Positions 1 through 8,617 of a stretch of DNA of 64,000 bases are shown here, piece by piece; positions within the stretch are counted from its first letter, which is position 1; every line of letters begins with the position of its first letter. The stretch spans positions 99,507 through 163,506 of the forward strand of contig JARBUD010000005.1 of NCBI GenBank assembly GCA_029239875.1, read 5' to 3'. The notes under the pieces were generated by a model. The model was not told the DNA's origin. It made no database searches and saw nothing but the letters and a program-made list of their open reading frames with translations. The position numbers were made by a program, and so were the translations under genes. Source of the DNA: Xanthobacteraceae bacterium (GTDB taxonomy: Bacteria > Pseudomonadota > Alphaproteobacteria > Rhizobiales > Xanthobacteraceae).

Positions 1-2
1 CC

Positions 3-497
3 CTCGTCCTCGGCGGCGCCCGCTCCGGCAAGAGCCGGCACGCCGAGGAACTGGTCGAGCGCCTGCCCGGCCCGTGGAGCTACATCGCCACCGCGCAAGC
101 CTATGATGAGGAGATGGTGGAGCGCATTGCGCTCCACCGCTCGCGCCGCAGCGAGGAGTGGGACACGCTCGACGCCCCGCACGACCTCGCCGGCGCGCTG
201 GCCGGCCTGCCCGCCGGACGGCCGGTGCTGGTCGACTGCCTGACGCTCTGGCTGACCAATCGCATGCTCGCCGAGGCCGATATCGAGGCCGAGGGCGCGG
301 CGCTGGCCGAGGCGCTGGCCGCGCGGGACGGCGAGACCGTCGTGGTTTCCAACGAGGTCGGGCTTTCCATCGTGCCGGAGAACGCCCTCGCCCGCCGCTT
401 CCGTGATGCGCAGGGCCGGCTGAACCAGATGGTGGCCGCCTGCGCCAATGAGGTGATCTTCATGGTCGCCGGCCTTCCTATGAGGGTGAAGGGATGA
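3..497 (+). CDS. cobU: Adenosylcobinamide kinase / adenosylcobinamide-phosphate guanylyltransferase, 5' partial
   Basis: The frame is open from the window edge, so the first few residues are missing. CobU phosphorylates adenosylcobinamide and then transfers GMP to it in cobalamin nucleotide-loop assembly. The visible part begins with the P-loop GGARSGKSR, followed by an IALHRSRR segment; the family's guanylylated histidine lies in this kind of segment. About 164 residues are visible, close to full length for the family. The stop overlaps the cobO start in an ATGA, implying translational coupling. cobO, cobQ and cobD follow, which supports the assignment. Confidence 0.92.
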   Translation, partial: LVLGGARSGKSRHAEELVERLPGPWSYIATAQAYDEEMVERIALHRSRRSEEWDTLDAPHDLAGALAGLPAGRPVLVDCLTLWLTNRMLAEADIEAEGAALAEALAARDGETVVVSNEVGLSIVPENALARRFRDAQGRLNQMVAACANEVIFMVAGLPMRVKG

Positions 498-1108
498 CCG
501 GGATTTCCGAGGAAGACGCCGTCCGCCACCGCGCCAAGATGGAAAAGCGCAAGGCGGTGCAGGACGCCGAGGTCGCCGGGAAGACCGTCGAGAAGGGCCT
601 GCTGATCGTCCATACCGGCGCCGGCAAGGGCAAGTCGACCGCCGCCTTCGGCCTTGCCCTGCGGGTGCTGGGGCACGGGGGCCGCGTCGGGGTGGTGCAG
701 TTCATCAAGGGCGCCTGGCATTCGGCCGAGCGCGACGCGCTGAAGACCTTCGGCGACCGGGTGGAATGGCACTCCATGGGCGAGGGCTTCACCTGGGAGA
801 CGCAGGACCTCGCCCGCGACATCGCCGCCGCCGGGCGCGCCTGGGAGAAGGCGCGCGAATTGATGGCGGACGAGACCATCGGCCTCCTCATCCTCGACGA
901 GCTCAACATCGCCCTGCGCTATGATTATCTGCCGGTGGACGAGGTGGTGGCCGCGCTCGCCGCTCGCCGGCCCGACCTGCATATCGTCGTCACCGGCCGC
1001 AACGCCAAGCCCGCCCTGATCGAGGCCGCCGACCTCGTCACCGAGATGGCGCTGGTGAAGCACCACTTCAAAGCCGGGGTGAAGGCGCAGAAGGGCATCG
1101 AGTTCTGA
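494..1108 (+). CDS. cobO: Corrinoid adenosyltransferase CobO (CobA type)
   Basis: This 204-residue cytoplasmic enzyme transfers the 5'-deoxyadenosyl group of ATP to reduced corrinoid, making the Co-C bond of adenosylcobalamin. The P-loop GAGKGKST lies at residues 42-49. The acidic stretch LLILDELNIAL and the C-terminal VTGRNAKPALIEAADLVTEM are typical of the CobA/CobO family, and length is normal. The ATG overlaps the cobU stop by 4 bp, so the two are co-translated. Confidence 0.95.
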   Translation: MTGISEEDAVRHRAKMEKRKAVQDAEVAGKTVEKGLLIVHTGAGKGKSTAAFGLALRVLGHGGRVGVVQFIKGAWHSAERDALKTFGDRVEWHSMGEGFTWETQDLARDIAAAGRAWEKARELMADETIGLLILDELNIALRYDYLPVDEVVAALAARRPDLHIVVTGRNAKPALIEAADLVTEMALVKHHFKAGVKAQKGIEF

Positions 1109-1225
1109 TGCCCGGCACTTCGCCAAGGAATTGCACGGTGCGATCTCGCAATTCCGCAGCGACACTCCTATGTGGAATGCGACGCCGGATGTTGCGGCGT
1201 GGCGCTTTCACGGAGAAACGCTTCG

Positions 1226-1474
1226 ATGCGTTCCACCCCTGTCGCTTACCTGTTCTGGCTGTTCGGCCTGATCGGCATCTGCGGCATCCACCGCTTCTAC
1301 ACCGGCCGCTACTGGACCGGCGCGCTCTGGCTGCTGACCATCGGCCTGCTCGGCATCGGCCAGATCATCGACCTGTTCCTGATCCCCGGCATGGTGCGCG
1401 AGGCCAATCTGGAACGCCGCGTGGATTATCTCGAAGGCCGCGACTACGGCTCGCGCCACGGCCATCACGGCTGA
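1226..1474 (+). CDS. TM2 domain membrane protein
   Basis: This 82-residue protein has the TM2 pattern: a first helix ending in GIHRFYTGR, a short turn, then a second helix (ALWLLTIGLLGIGQIIDLFLIPGMV). The C-terminus is charged and His-rich. The start at MRSTPVAYLF is chosen because GGAGA lies about ten bases upstream and the residues before it look non-coding. The TM2 family has no defined biochemical role. It sits between cobO and cobQ in the same orientation and may only be a passenger of that cluster. Confidence 0.8.
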   Translation: MRSTPVAYLFWLFGLIGICGIHRFYTGRYWTGALWLLTIGLLGIGQIIDLFLIPGMVREANLERRVDYLEGRDYGSRHGHHG

Positions 1475-1499
1475 CCTCCTCGACCCCTGAGGGCGCGTG

Positions 1500-2969
1500 A
1501 TGAACGCGCCCTCTTCTGCGCGCGCCCTGATGTTCCAGGGCACCGGCTCGGATGTCGGCAAGTCGCTGATCGTCGCCGGCCTCGCCCGCGCCTTCGCCAA
1601 TCGCGGGCTCACGGTCCGCCCCTTCAAGCCGCAGAACATGTCGAACAACGCCGCCGTCACGCCCGACGGGGGCGAGATCGGCCGTGCGCAGGCGCTGCAG
1701 GCGCGGGCGGCACGCGTGGCGCCGTCCGTCCACATGAACCCGGTGCTCTTGAAGCCGCAGAGCGAGATCGGCGCGCAGGTGGTGGTGCAGGGCCGCGCGC
1801 GCGGCAACGCCAAAGCGAGCGAATACCAGAAGCTGAAGCCTTCGCTCATGGCGGCGGTACTGCAGAGCTACGGCAAGCTGCGCGCCGAGGCCGACCTCGT
1901 TCTGGTCGAGGGCGCAGGCTCGGCCTCGGAGATCAACCTGCGCGCGGCCGACATTGCCAATATGGGTTTTTCCCGCGCGGCCGATGTGCCTGTCATCCTG
2001 ATCGGCGACATCGACCGCGGCGGCGTCATCGCCAGCCTGGTCGGGACGAAGGCGGTGCTCCTGGCGGAGGACGCGGCGATGATAAGCGGCTTCCTGGTCA
2101 ACCGCTTCCGCGGCGATCCCGCGCTGTTCGCTTCCGGCATGGACGAGATCGCCGCACGCACCGGCTGGGAGGCCCTCGGCCTCATCCCCTTCTTCGCGGA
2201 TGCCGGCCGTCTGCCGGCGGAGGACGCGCTGGCGCTCGACGCCGCACGACCTTTGAAACCGGGCGCGCGCGTGAAGATCGCCGTCCCCATCCTGCCGCGC
2301 ATCGCCAATTTCGACGATCTCGACCCGCTGGACGCGGAACCCTCAGTGGAGGTGGTGCGCGTGCGCCCCGGCACCGCCCTGCCGGGAGATGCCGACCTCG
2401 TCATCCTGCCCGGCTCGAAATCCACCATCCCCGACCTCGAAGATCTGCGCCGCGCCGGCTGGGACATCGACATTCTCGCCCATGTGCGGCGCGGCGGCCG
2501 GGTGCTCGGCCTGTGCGGCGGCTACCAGATGCTGGGGCGCACGCTGGCCGACCCAGAGGGCGTGGAAGGTCTGCCCGGCACCGTTGCGGGCCTCGGCCTC
2601 TTGGAGGTCGACACCGTGCTGACGGCTGAGAAGCGGCTGGTGGCGATCACCGGTTCGACCGGCGGCATACCGTTCGCCGGCTACGAGATGCATATGGGCG
2701 TGACGGAAGGTCCGGGCCGGGCCCGCCCCTTCGCGCATATCGACGGCGGGGGTCCGGAGGGCGCCGTCTCGCCGGACGGGCGCGTCATCGGCACCTATGC
2801 CCACGGCCTGTTCGCCGACGACCGCCAGCGCGCGCACTGGCTCGCAACCCTCGGCGCGCCGCCGAGCGGTCTAGCCTATGAGGACGGGGTGGACGCGACG
2901 CTCGACGACCTCGCCGCCCACCTCACCGCCCATGTCGACCTCGACCGGCTGCTGGAGCTGGCGCGATAG
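1500..2969 (+). CDS. cobQ: Cobyric acid synthase (glutamine-hydrolysing)
   Basis: CobQ amidates four side chains (b, d, e, g) of adenosylcobyrinic a,c-diamide using glutamine and ATP. The N-terminal DTBS-like ATPase domain starts [14 protein letters not shown]. The C-terminal class I-like glutaminase domain has its cysteine in [10 protein letters not shown] (about residue 339) and its histidine in GTYAHGLF (about residue 435). Length of about 489 residues is normal. A GTG directly precedes the ATG, and either could be used with the GAGG upstream. Confidence 0.95.
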   Translation: MNAPSSARALMFQGTGSDVGKSLIVAGLARAFANRGLTVRPFKPQNMSNNAAVTPDGGEIGRAQALQARAARVAPSVHMNPVLLKPQSEIGAQVVVQGRARGNAKASEYQKLKPSLMAAVLQSYGKLRAEADLVLVEGAGSASEINLRAADIANMGFSRAADVPVILIGDIDRGGVIASLVGTKAVLLAEDAAMISGFLVNRFRGDPALFASGMDEIAARTGWEALGLIPFFADAGRLPAEDALALDAARPLKPGARVKIAVPILPRIANFDDLDPLDAEPSVEVVRVRPGTALPGDADLVILPGSKSTIPDLEDLRRAGWDIDILAHVRRGGRVLGLCGGYQMLGRTLADPEGVEGLPGTVAGLGLLEVDTVLTAEKRLVAITGSTGGIPFAGYEMHMGVTEGPGRARPFAHIDGGGPEGAVSPDGRVIGTYAHGLFADDRQRAHWLATLGAPPSGLAYEDGVDATLDDLAAHLTAHVDLDRLLELAR

Positions 2970-2976
2970 GCTTGGC

Positions 2977-3062
2977 GTCATCCCGGCCGAGCGCAGCGAG
3001 AGCCGGGATCGCCCTCCATTCTGCTTGCGATCCCGGATCGGCCTTCGGCCGTCCGGGATGAC
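2977..3062. repeat. Palindromic intergenic repeat, family A, copy 1
   Basis: The element is bounded by GTCATCCCGG and CCGGGATGAC. It contains two internal hairpins: CCCGGC/GCCGGG, and ATCCCGGA/TCCGGGAT around GGCCTTCGGCC. The same design recurs at 6738-6824 and 23652-23737. It separates the convergent ends of cobQ and cobD. Confidence 0.85.
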
Positions 3063-3077
3063 GGCTTATGGAGTGCC

Positions 3078-4052
3078 TCAGATCACCACCGCCAGCGTCA
3101 GTATCGCCAGCGCGCCCACCACAACCCCGTCCGCGGCGCGGTAGAGCGCCAGCGCCCGGCGGATGTCGGCGGCCGTGCATTCGTAGCGGCCGCCCTCGCC
3201 CATCAGCCCGTCGACCGAGAGCTTGCCGCCATAATGGCGCGGGCCGGCGATGGCGATGCCGAGCGCGCCCGCCATCGCCGCTTCCGGCCAGCCGGCATTG
3301 GGCGAGCGGTGTTTTCTCGCGTCGCGTCGCATCGCCGTCCACGCCGCGCGCGCCGAGGCACCGCGCACGAAAATCGCGCCGATCACCACCGCCATGCCGG
3401 CGAGCCGCGAGGCGGGCAGGTTGACCAGATCGTCGAAGCGCGCCGAGGCCCAGCCGAAATCGGTGTGCCTGATGTCCTTGTGGCCGATCATGCTGTCGGC
3501 GGTGTTCACCGCCTTGTAGATCGCCCCGCCGGCGAGGCCGCCGACGCCCATCCATAGGGCCGGCGCCACGACACCGTCGGAGAAGTTCTCGGCGAGGCTC
3601 TCGATCGCCGCCCGCGCCACCCCGCCCTCGTCGAGCTTGTCCGGGTCGCGCCCGACGATGTGCGACACCGCCCGCCGCCCGGCCTCAAGGCTCTCCTCCA
3701 GCCCGTCGGCGACGCGGGCGACATATTGGTGCAGGCTGCGCTGGGCGAGCAGGGTCGAGCCGGCGAAGGCCGTGTAGAGGAAGCCGAGCGGCAGCATGAG
3801 CAAGAGCTTCTGCGTCACGAAGCCCACCGTCCCGGCGAGCGCGACGATCATGACCAGCGTCGCCACGCCGGCGATCTTGCGGTGGCGCGGGGTGTCGGTG
3901 TCGAGGTTGATCTCGCGGTCCAGCGCCGCGATCAGCCGGCCCATCCACATCACCGGATGGCCCGCGCGCTCCAGCAGAATGCGGGGATAGCCGATCACGG
4001 CCTCGATCAGCAGCGCCGCCAGGGTTAAACCGAGAGTAAGGTCGAGGGCCAT
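3078..4052 (-). CDS. cobD: Adenosylcobinamide-phosphate synthase CobD/CbiB
   Basis: CobD/CbiB is an integral membrane enzyme that attaches aminopropanol phosphate to adenosylcobyric acid. The 324-residue protein has several hydrophobic helices, the early GHPVMWMGRLIAALD motif, and the conserved NFSDGVVAPALWMGVGGLAGG and YKAVNTADSMIGHK segments of the family. The start at MALDLTLG is chosen because the frame runs open far upstream but loses family similarity there. It is convergent with cobQ across a family A repeat. Confidence 0.93.
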   Translation of the reverse strand: MALDLTLGLTLAALLIEAVIGYPRILLERAGHPVMWMGRLIAALDREINLDTDTPRHRKIAGVATLVMIVALAGTVGFVTQKLLLMLPLGFLYTAFAGSTLLAQRSLHQYVARVADGLEESLEAGRRAVSHIVGRDPDKLDEGGVARAAIESLAENFSDGVVAPALWMGVGGLAGGAIYKAVNTADSMIGHKDIRHTDFGWASARFDDLVNLPASRLAGMAVVIGAIFVRGASARAAWTAMRRDARKHRSPNAGWPEAAMAGALGIAIAGPRHYGGKLSVDGLMGEGGRYECTAADIRRALALYRAADGVVVGALAILTLAVVI

Positions 4053-4193
4053 CGGAAGTGATTCTCTTTTATAGAGGGCTTCCGGTACGCATCGAATCTG
4101 CCGGCCGCGCGTACCACCATTTCCGTCCGCGCGCGTGCCATCAAGACCCGCCGCGCGGCTTCCCGCGCCCATCAACCGGATGCTGCGCGCCGC

Positions 4194-6026
4194 ATGAACA
4201 TCCCCGTCACCTCGCTCGGCCTGCTGCCGCCGGAAATGGAGCAGCTGAAGCGCGCTAGGCTGCAGGAGGTGTTCGGCTTCGACCGCTTCCGCCCCGGCCA
4301 GCAGGACGTGGTGGATTCGGTGCTCGCCGGCGTGCCGACGCTGGCGGTGATGCCGACCGGCGCGGGCAAGTCGCTGTGCTACCAGCTGCCCGCGCTGGTG
4401 CTGGGCGGGCTCTCCATCGTCGTCTCGCCGCTGATCGCGCTGATGGACGACCAGGTGAACGCGCTGAAATTGCAGGGCGTCGCCGCGGAGGCGATCCATT
4501 CCGGCAAGTCCCGCGAGGAGAACGTCGCCATCTGGCGCCGCGTGGCGGCCGGCGAGGTGCGCCTGCTCTATCTCGCGCCCGAGCGCCTGCTGACCGAGCG
4601 CATGCTGGCGGCGCTGTCCCGCCTCTCCCTCGGCCTCGTGGCGGTGGACGAGGCGCACTGCATCTCGCAATGGGGGCATAGCTTCCGCGGCGAATATCTC
4701 GGCCTCGGCAAGCTGCGCGAGATCTTCCCCGGCATCCCGCTGGTCGCGCTCACCGCCACCGCCGACAAGGCGACGCGCGACGACATCGTCGAGCGGCTGT
4801 TCGGCGGCACCGCGCGGGTCTTCGTCTCCGGCTTCGACCGGCCGAACATCTTCATCGGCGTCGAGGCGAAGAAGGACCCGGCGCGGCAGATCGAGGGCTT
4901 CGTGCGCGCGCGCGCCGGCGTCTCCGGCATCGTCTACCGCATCTCGCGCAAGAAGGTGGAGGAGACCGCCGAGCGGCTCTCCACTGCGGGCATCCGCGCC
5001 TTGCCCTACCATGCCGGCCTCACGCCGGAGGTCCGCGCGGCCAACCAGGAAGTCTTCCTCGCCGAGGACGGCATCGTCATGGTCGCCACCGTCGCCTTCG
5101 GCATGGGCATCGACAAATCGGACGTGCGCTATGTGCTGCATGCCGACGCGCCGGGCACGCTGGAAGCCTATTACCAGGAGATCGGCCGCGCAGGCCGCGA
5201 CGGCGCCCCGGCCGAGGCGCAGCTGCTCTATTCCGCCAGCGACATCGCCACCCGCCGCCGCTTCCTCGACGAGGAGCCCTCCCCGCCCGAGCGCAAGATG
5301 GTGGAGGCCCGCCGGCTCGACGCCATGGTCGGCTTCTGCGAGGCGGTGACCTGCCGGCGCGCGGTGCTGCTCGGCTATTTCGGCGAGCGCGCCAAGGCAT
5401 GCGGCACCTGCGACGTCTGCCGCGACCCGCCGCAGGTGGTCGATGCCTCGCGCGACGCCCAGCTCGTGCTGCGCCTCGTGCGCGCCACCGGCGAGCGCTA
5501 CGGCGCGGCCTATATCGCCTCCGTCGTCACCGGCCAGCGCACCGACCAGATCGCCGCCCGCGGCCACGACCGGCTGGCCGATTTCGGCACCGGCGCCGAC
5601 AAGCCGGCGACCGAATGGCGCGCCCTGCTGCGCCAGCTGGTGGCGACCGGCGCGCTGCATGCCGACCCCGAGCGCTTCGGCGCGCTCACCCTCACCGAGG
5701 CCGGCGTTTCCGTGCTCGGCGGCACCCGCGCCGTCACGCTGCGTGCGCCGACCCGCCGGAAGCGCGAGCGCTTCGCGCGCGAGAGCGGGCCGGAGCTGGC
5801 GCCGGCCGAGGCGGCGCTGCTCGGCAAGCTCAAGGCGCTGCGCCGCGAGCTCGCCGCCGAGCGCAACGTGCCGGCCTATGTGGTCTTCGCCGACCGCACG
5901 CTGGAGGAAATGGCGGTGGAGCACCCGCGCACGCGCTCCGAGCTGGCCGGCATCAAGGGCGTCGGCGCCGCCAAGCTGGAGGCCTTCGGCACCGCATTTC
6001 TTAAGATCCTCAAAGAATTCTCTTAG
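4194..6026 (+). CDS. recQ: ATP-dependent DNA helicase RecQ
   Basis: RecQ is a 3'-5' helicase for recombinational repair and stalled-fork processing. The 610-residue product has Walker A MPTGAGKSLCYQLP, a DEAH box in VDEAHCISQWGHSFR (about residue 151) and the helicase VI region EIGRAGRDG. A zinc-binding subdomain carries cysteines CRRAVLL, CGTCDVC (about 386-409), followed by an RQC winged helix. The C-terminal HRDC domain (about 535-605) includes SELAGIKGVGAAKLE. Layout and length are typical of bacterial RecQ. The start MNIPVTSLGL precedes the first conserved block by about 20 residues. Confidence 0.96.
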   Translation: MNIPVTSLGLLPPEMEQLKRARLQEVFGFDRFRPGQQDVVDSVLAGVPTLAVMPTGAGKSLCYQLPALVLGGLSIVVSPLIALMDDQVNALKLQGVAAEAIHSGKSREENVAIWRRVAAGEVRLLYLAPERLLTERMLAALSRLSLGLVAVDEAHCISQWGHSFRGEYLGLGKLREIFPGIPLVALTATADKATRDDIVERLFGGTARVFVSGFDRPNIFIGVEAKKDPARQIEGFVRARAGVSGIVYRISRKKVEETAERLSTAGIRALPYHAGLTPEVRAANQEVFLAEDGIVMVATVAFGMGIDKSDVRYVLHADAPGTLEAYYQEIGRAGRDGAPAEAQLLYSASDIATRRRFLDEEPSPPERKMVEARRLDAMVGFCEAVTCRRAVLLGYFGERAKACGTCDVCRDPPQVVDASRDAQLVLRLVRATGERYGAAYIASVVTGQRTDQIAARGHDRLADFGTGADKPATEWRALLRQLVATGALHADPERFGALTLTEAGVSVLGGTRAVTLRAPTRRKRERFARESGPELAPAEAALLGKLKALRRELAAERNVPAYVVFADRTLEEMAVEHPRTRSELAGIKGVGAAKLEAFGTAFLKILKEFS

Positions 6027-6144
6027 GGAATTCTAAGAATAGCGTGCGGGAAGTTTTCCACACGCAAAAGAGTTCACGCGCGCGGATTCTGTCCCTAGAC
6101 TGGGCGGCAACGGACGAAAAGTCCGGAATGACCCCTGTTCCGGG

Positions 6145-6696
6145 ATGGAAATGATGAAGCTCCAGCTGTTCACCGCGGCGCTCGCCGCCACCACCCTGCT
6201 CGCCGCCGTCGGCGCCGGCGCGCACGGCCCCACCCGCCAGAAGATCTCCGAGAAGATCGAGATCAACGCCCCGCCGGAGAAGGTCTGGGCCGTGGTCTCC
6301 AACTTCCAGGACGGCGGCTGGATCCCCGTCGTCGCCAAGACCGAGGGCACCGGCGGCAACGCGCCCGGCGCCAAGCGCACCCTGACGCTGAAGAACGGCG
6401 CCACGGTCGAGGAGGAAGTGGCCAAGCTCGAGCCGGAGACCATGACCCTCATGTACCGGATCGACAAGGTCGACGTCGCCGTGCTGCCGGTGACGAACTA
6501 CTCGTCCTGGCTGGTCGTGACGCCGGCCGACGGCGGCAAGAAGTCCGAGGTCGAGTGGCGCGGCGCCTTCTATCGCGGCTACCCGAACAACGATCCCCCG
6601 CCGGAGCTGAACGACGAGGCCGCCATCAAGGCGGTGACCGGGCTCTACAAGGCCGGGCTGGAATCGCTGAAGAAGCAGATCGAAGGCGGCAGCTGA
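6145..6696 (+). CDS. Periplasmic SRPBCC-family protein, MxaD-like
   Basis: A signal peptide (LQLFTAALAATTLLAAVGAGAHG) leads into a START/SRPBCC ligand-binding fold beginning QKISEKIEINAPPEKVWAVVSNFQD. Members of this type, such as MxaD, accompany PQQ-dependent methanol or alcohol dehydrogenase systems and are periplasmic. The gene is followed by a secreted beta-propeller of the kind found in those loci, although no dehydrogenase is present here. The true start may be the ATG at 6151 or 6154, which is better placed behind GGGATGGA. Role by analogy only. Confidence 0.7.
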   Translation: MEMMKLQLFTAALAATTLLAAVGAGAHGPTRQKISEKIEINAPPEKVWAVVSNFQDGGWIPVVAKTEGTGGNAPGAKRTLTLKNGATVEEEVAKLEPETMTLMYRIDKVDVAVLPVTNYSSWLVVTPADGGKKSEVEWRGAFYRGYPNNDPPPELNDEAAIKAVTGLYKAGLESLKKQIEGGS

Positions 6697-6737
6697 GGGC
6701 TGGCCCTCCGGTTTGCTGCGCCGTGAACCCCTGTGGC

Positions 6738-6824
6738 GTCATCCCGGCCGAGCGTCAGCGAGAGCCGGGATCGCTCTCCAGTCGGGTCGCGATCCCGGAT
6801 CGGCCTGCGGCCGTCCGGGATGAC
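6738..6824. repeat. Palindromic intergenic repeat, family A, copy 2
   Basis: Same architecture as 2977-3062: terminal GTCATCCCGG/CCGGGATGAC arms, CCCGGC/GCCGGG inner hairpin and a GGCCTGCGGCC hairpin. It lies between the SRPBCC gene and the beta-propeller gene and may form structure in their joint transcript. Confidence 0.85.
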
Positions 6825-6842
6825 GGCAATCGCACCTGGGAT

Positions 6843-6866
6843 CCCTCTCCCCGCCCGGGAGAGGGA
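6843..6866. repeat. Short hairpin CCCTCTCC...GGGAGAGGG
   Basis: An inverted repeat with arms CCCTCTCC and GGAGAGGG around a GC-rich loop lies directly after the family A element and about 45 bp before the beta-propeller start. It is a different repeat type from its neighbour. Function not evident. Confidence 0.5.
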
Positions 6867-6908
6867 TCGGGTGAGGGGGAAAGCCGTGCGGCTCATCCTC
6901 CCGGCCGC

Positions 6909-7871
6909 ATGGCGAGGCAAGTCCCCCTCACCCGCCTTTTTGCCCTGGTCGCCTGCACGCTCCTCGCGCTTCCCGCCGCCGCCGACGAGGCCTTCGTCAC
7001 CTCGCAGCCGGCGGAGATGCTGTCCGTCGTCGACCTCACCGCCAACAAGGTCGTCGCCACCCTCCCCATTCCCGGCAAGCCGGCCGGCATCGCCGTCTCG
7101 CCGGACGGCAGGCGCGCCTTCGTCACCTCGCCGGACGGCAAGGCGCTGAGCATCCTCGATGCCGCCACCCGCAAGCTGGAACACCGCGTCGAGGTCGGCG
7201 GCGGGCCGCTCGGCGTCGCCGTGCATCCTTCCGGCAGCCCTGCCTATGTCGCCGACTGGTACCAGCACCGCATCCTTGCGGTGGACGCGGCGAACGGAGC
7301 GATCACCGGCGAGGTGAAGGTGGGCGATTCCCCCTCCGGCCTCGCGGTGACGCCGGACGGGCGCCTGCTCATCTCCGCCGACCGCGATTCCGACGCGGTG
7401 AGCCTGATCGACACGTCGAGCCTGACGCGCCTCGCCTCGATCAAGGTCGGTGCGCGGCCCTTCGGCGTCACCATCGATGCGGAAGGAAAACGCGCCTACA
7501 CCGCCAACGTCGCCTCCAACGACGTCAGCATCATCGACATCGGGGAAAAGAAGCTCATCGGCACGGCCAAGGTCGGCCAGCGGCCCTATGCGGTGGCGCT
7601 GGCCAAGGGCCGCGCCTTCGTCACCGACCAGTACGATTCCACGGTCAGCGTGTTCGACCTGGAGACGCTGGCGCCGGTGGCGAAGATCGCGGTCGGCGAC
7701 TATCCCGAGGGCATCGAGGCTAGCGGCGACGGCGCCTCCGTCTATGTCGCCTGCTGGGAGGCCAACACGCTGGAGGTCATCGACACGTCGAGCCACAAGG
7801 TGATCCGGAAGATTGAGGTCGCTGACGGGCCGCGCGCCTTCGGCGCCTTCATCCGGAAGACGCAGCCCTGA
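6909..7871 (+). CDS. Secreted YncE/YVTN-type beta-propeller protein
   Basis: This 320-residue protein has a signal peptide (MARQVPLTRLFALVACTLLA, cleavage near PAAADEA). Repeating units follow, each of the form 'G..P.G.AVSPDG...FV' then 'V.V.D..T.K....I.VG', consistent with a seven-bladed propeller. Such proteins often sit beside PQQ-dependent alcohol oxidation genes; the MxaD-like gene upstream fits. The frame is open for another 118 codons upstream, but that part covers the repeat element, so the ATG before the signal peptide is chosen. No catalytic residues are recognised. Confidence 0.8.
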   Translation: MARQVPLTRLFALVACTLLALPAAADEAFVTSQPAEMLSVVDLTANKVVATLPIPGKPAGIAVSPDGRRAFVTSPDGKALSILDAATRKLEHRVEVGGGPLGVAVHPSGSPAYVADWYQHRILAVDAANGAITGEVKVGDSPSGLAVTPDGRLLISADRDSDAVSLIDTSSLTRLASIKVGARPFGVTIDAEGKRAYTANVASNDVSIIDIGEKKLIGTAKVGQRPYAVALAKGRAFVTDQYDSTVSVFDLETLAPVAKIAVGDYPEGIEASGDGASVYVACWEANTLEVIDTSSHKVIRKIEVADGPRAFGAFIRKTQP

Positions 7872-7892
7872 GGGAGACTTGCCTTGCTTGAG

Positions 7893-7948
7893 CCCTCATC
7901 CTGAGGTGCCGTTACACACGCGGCCCGCAGCGACGGGCCTTCGACACG
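7893..7948. repeat. Degenerate half copy of repeat family B
   Basis: CCCTCATCCTGAGGTGCC is followed by a GGCCCGCAGCGACGGGCC hairpin and CTTCGA, matching the left half of the complete element at 9838-9986. It lies 15 bp before the TPMT-like start and could affect its leader. Confidence 0.6.
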
Positions 7949-7963
7949 GAAGGGCCGACCGAG

Positions 7964-8602
7964 ATGGAAAAGCAGTTCTGGCACGACAAATGGGAGCGCA
8001 ACGAGATCGCCTTCCACGGCGGCGAGCCGCATCCGCTGCTGGTGCACAATCTTCCCGCCCTCGGCCTCGCGACCGGCGCCCGGCTGTTCCTGCCGCTGTC
8101 CGGCAAGAGCCTCGACATAGGCTGGCTGCGCGGGCGCGGCTACGAGGTCGCGGCCATCGAGCTCAGCCGGCTCGCCATCGAGCAGCTCTTCGCCGAGCTG
8201 AAGATCGAGCCGCGCGTGAGCGAGGTCGGGCCGCTGGAGCTTTTCGAGGCGGACGGGCTCACCGTCTTCGTCGGCGACTTCTTCGATCTCGACCGCGAGG
8301 CGCTGGGCACGGTCGACGCCGTCTATGACCGCGCGGCCCTTGTCGCGCTGCCCGAGCCGATGCGCGAGCGCTATGCCGGGCACCTTGTCCACCTCACCCA
8401 TGCCGCGCCGCAGCTGCTGATCAGCTTCGACTACGATCCCTCGCTGCTGGTCGGCCCGCCCTTCAGCGTGCCCGAGCACGAGGTGCGCCGGCACTATGGC
8501 GCCGCCTATCATATACGCGGGCTCGGCCGGCACGAGGTGAAGGGCGGCCTGCGCGGCGCCACGCCGATCTATGAGGAAGTCTGGCTGATGGAGCGGCGCT
8601 GA
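7964..8602 (+). CDS. tpm: Thiopurine S-methyltransferase (TPMT) family protein
   Basis: This 212-residue SAM-dependent methyltransferase begins MEKQFWHDKWERNEIAFH, the conserved N-terminus of bacterial TPMTs. RLFLPLSGKSLDIGWLRGRGYEV is the family's SAM-binding region, and DAVYDRAALVALP follows in the right place. In bacteria these enzymes methylate thiopurines and can methylate selenium or tellurium oxyanions; the substrate here is unknown. Length matches the family. It converges on the cysA-like gene 15 bp downstream. Confidence 0.9.
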   Translation: MEKQFWHDKWERNEIAFHGGEPHPLLVHNLPALGLATGARLFLPLSGKSLDIGWLRGRGYEVAAIELSRLAIEQLFAELKIEPRVSEVGPLELFEADGLTVFVGDFFDLDREALGTVDAVYDRAALVALPEPMRERYAGHLVHLTHAAPQLLISFDYDPSLLVGPPFSVPEHEVRRHYGAAYHIRGLGRHEVKGGLRGATPIYEEVWLMERR

Positions 8603-8617
8603 GCGCGGCCCAGCTGC

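Noticed and set aside
4053..5924. Long open frame on the minus strand through recQ, continuous with cobD
   Set aside because: It mirrors recQ codons in a GC-rich genome, is rich in His/Arg/Ala/Glu with no domain, and family similarity begins only at the chosen cobD start.
6015..6037. AGAATTC/GAATTCT inverted repeat at the recQ stop as a terminator
   Set aside because: The stem is AT-rich and short, overlaps the stop codon and has no U-run.
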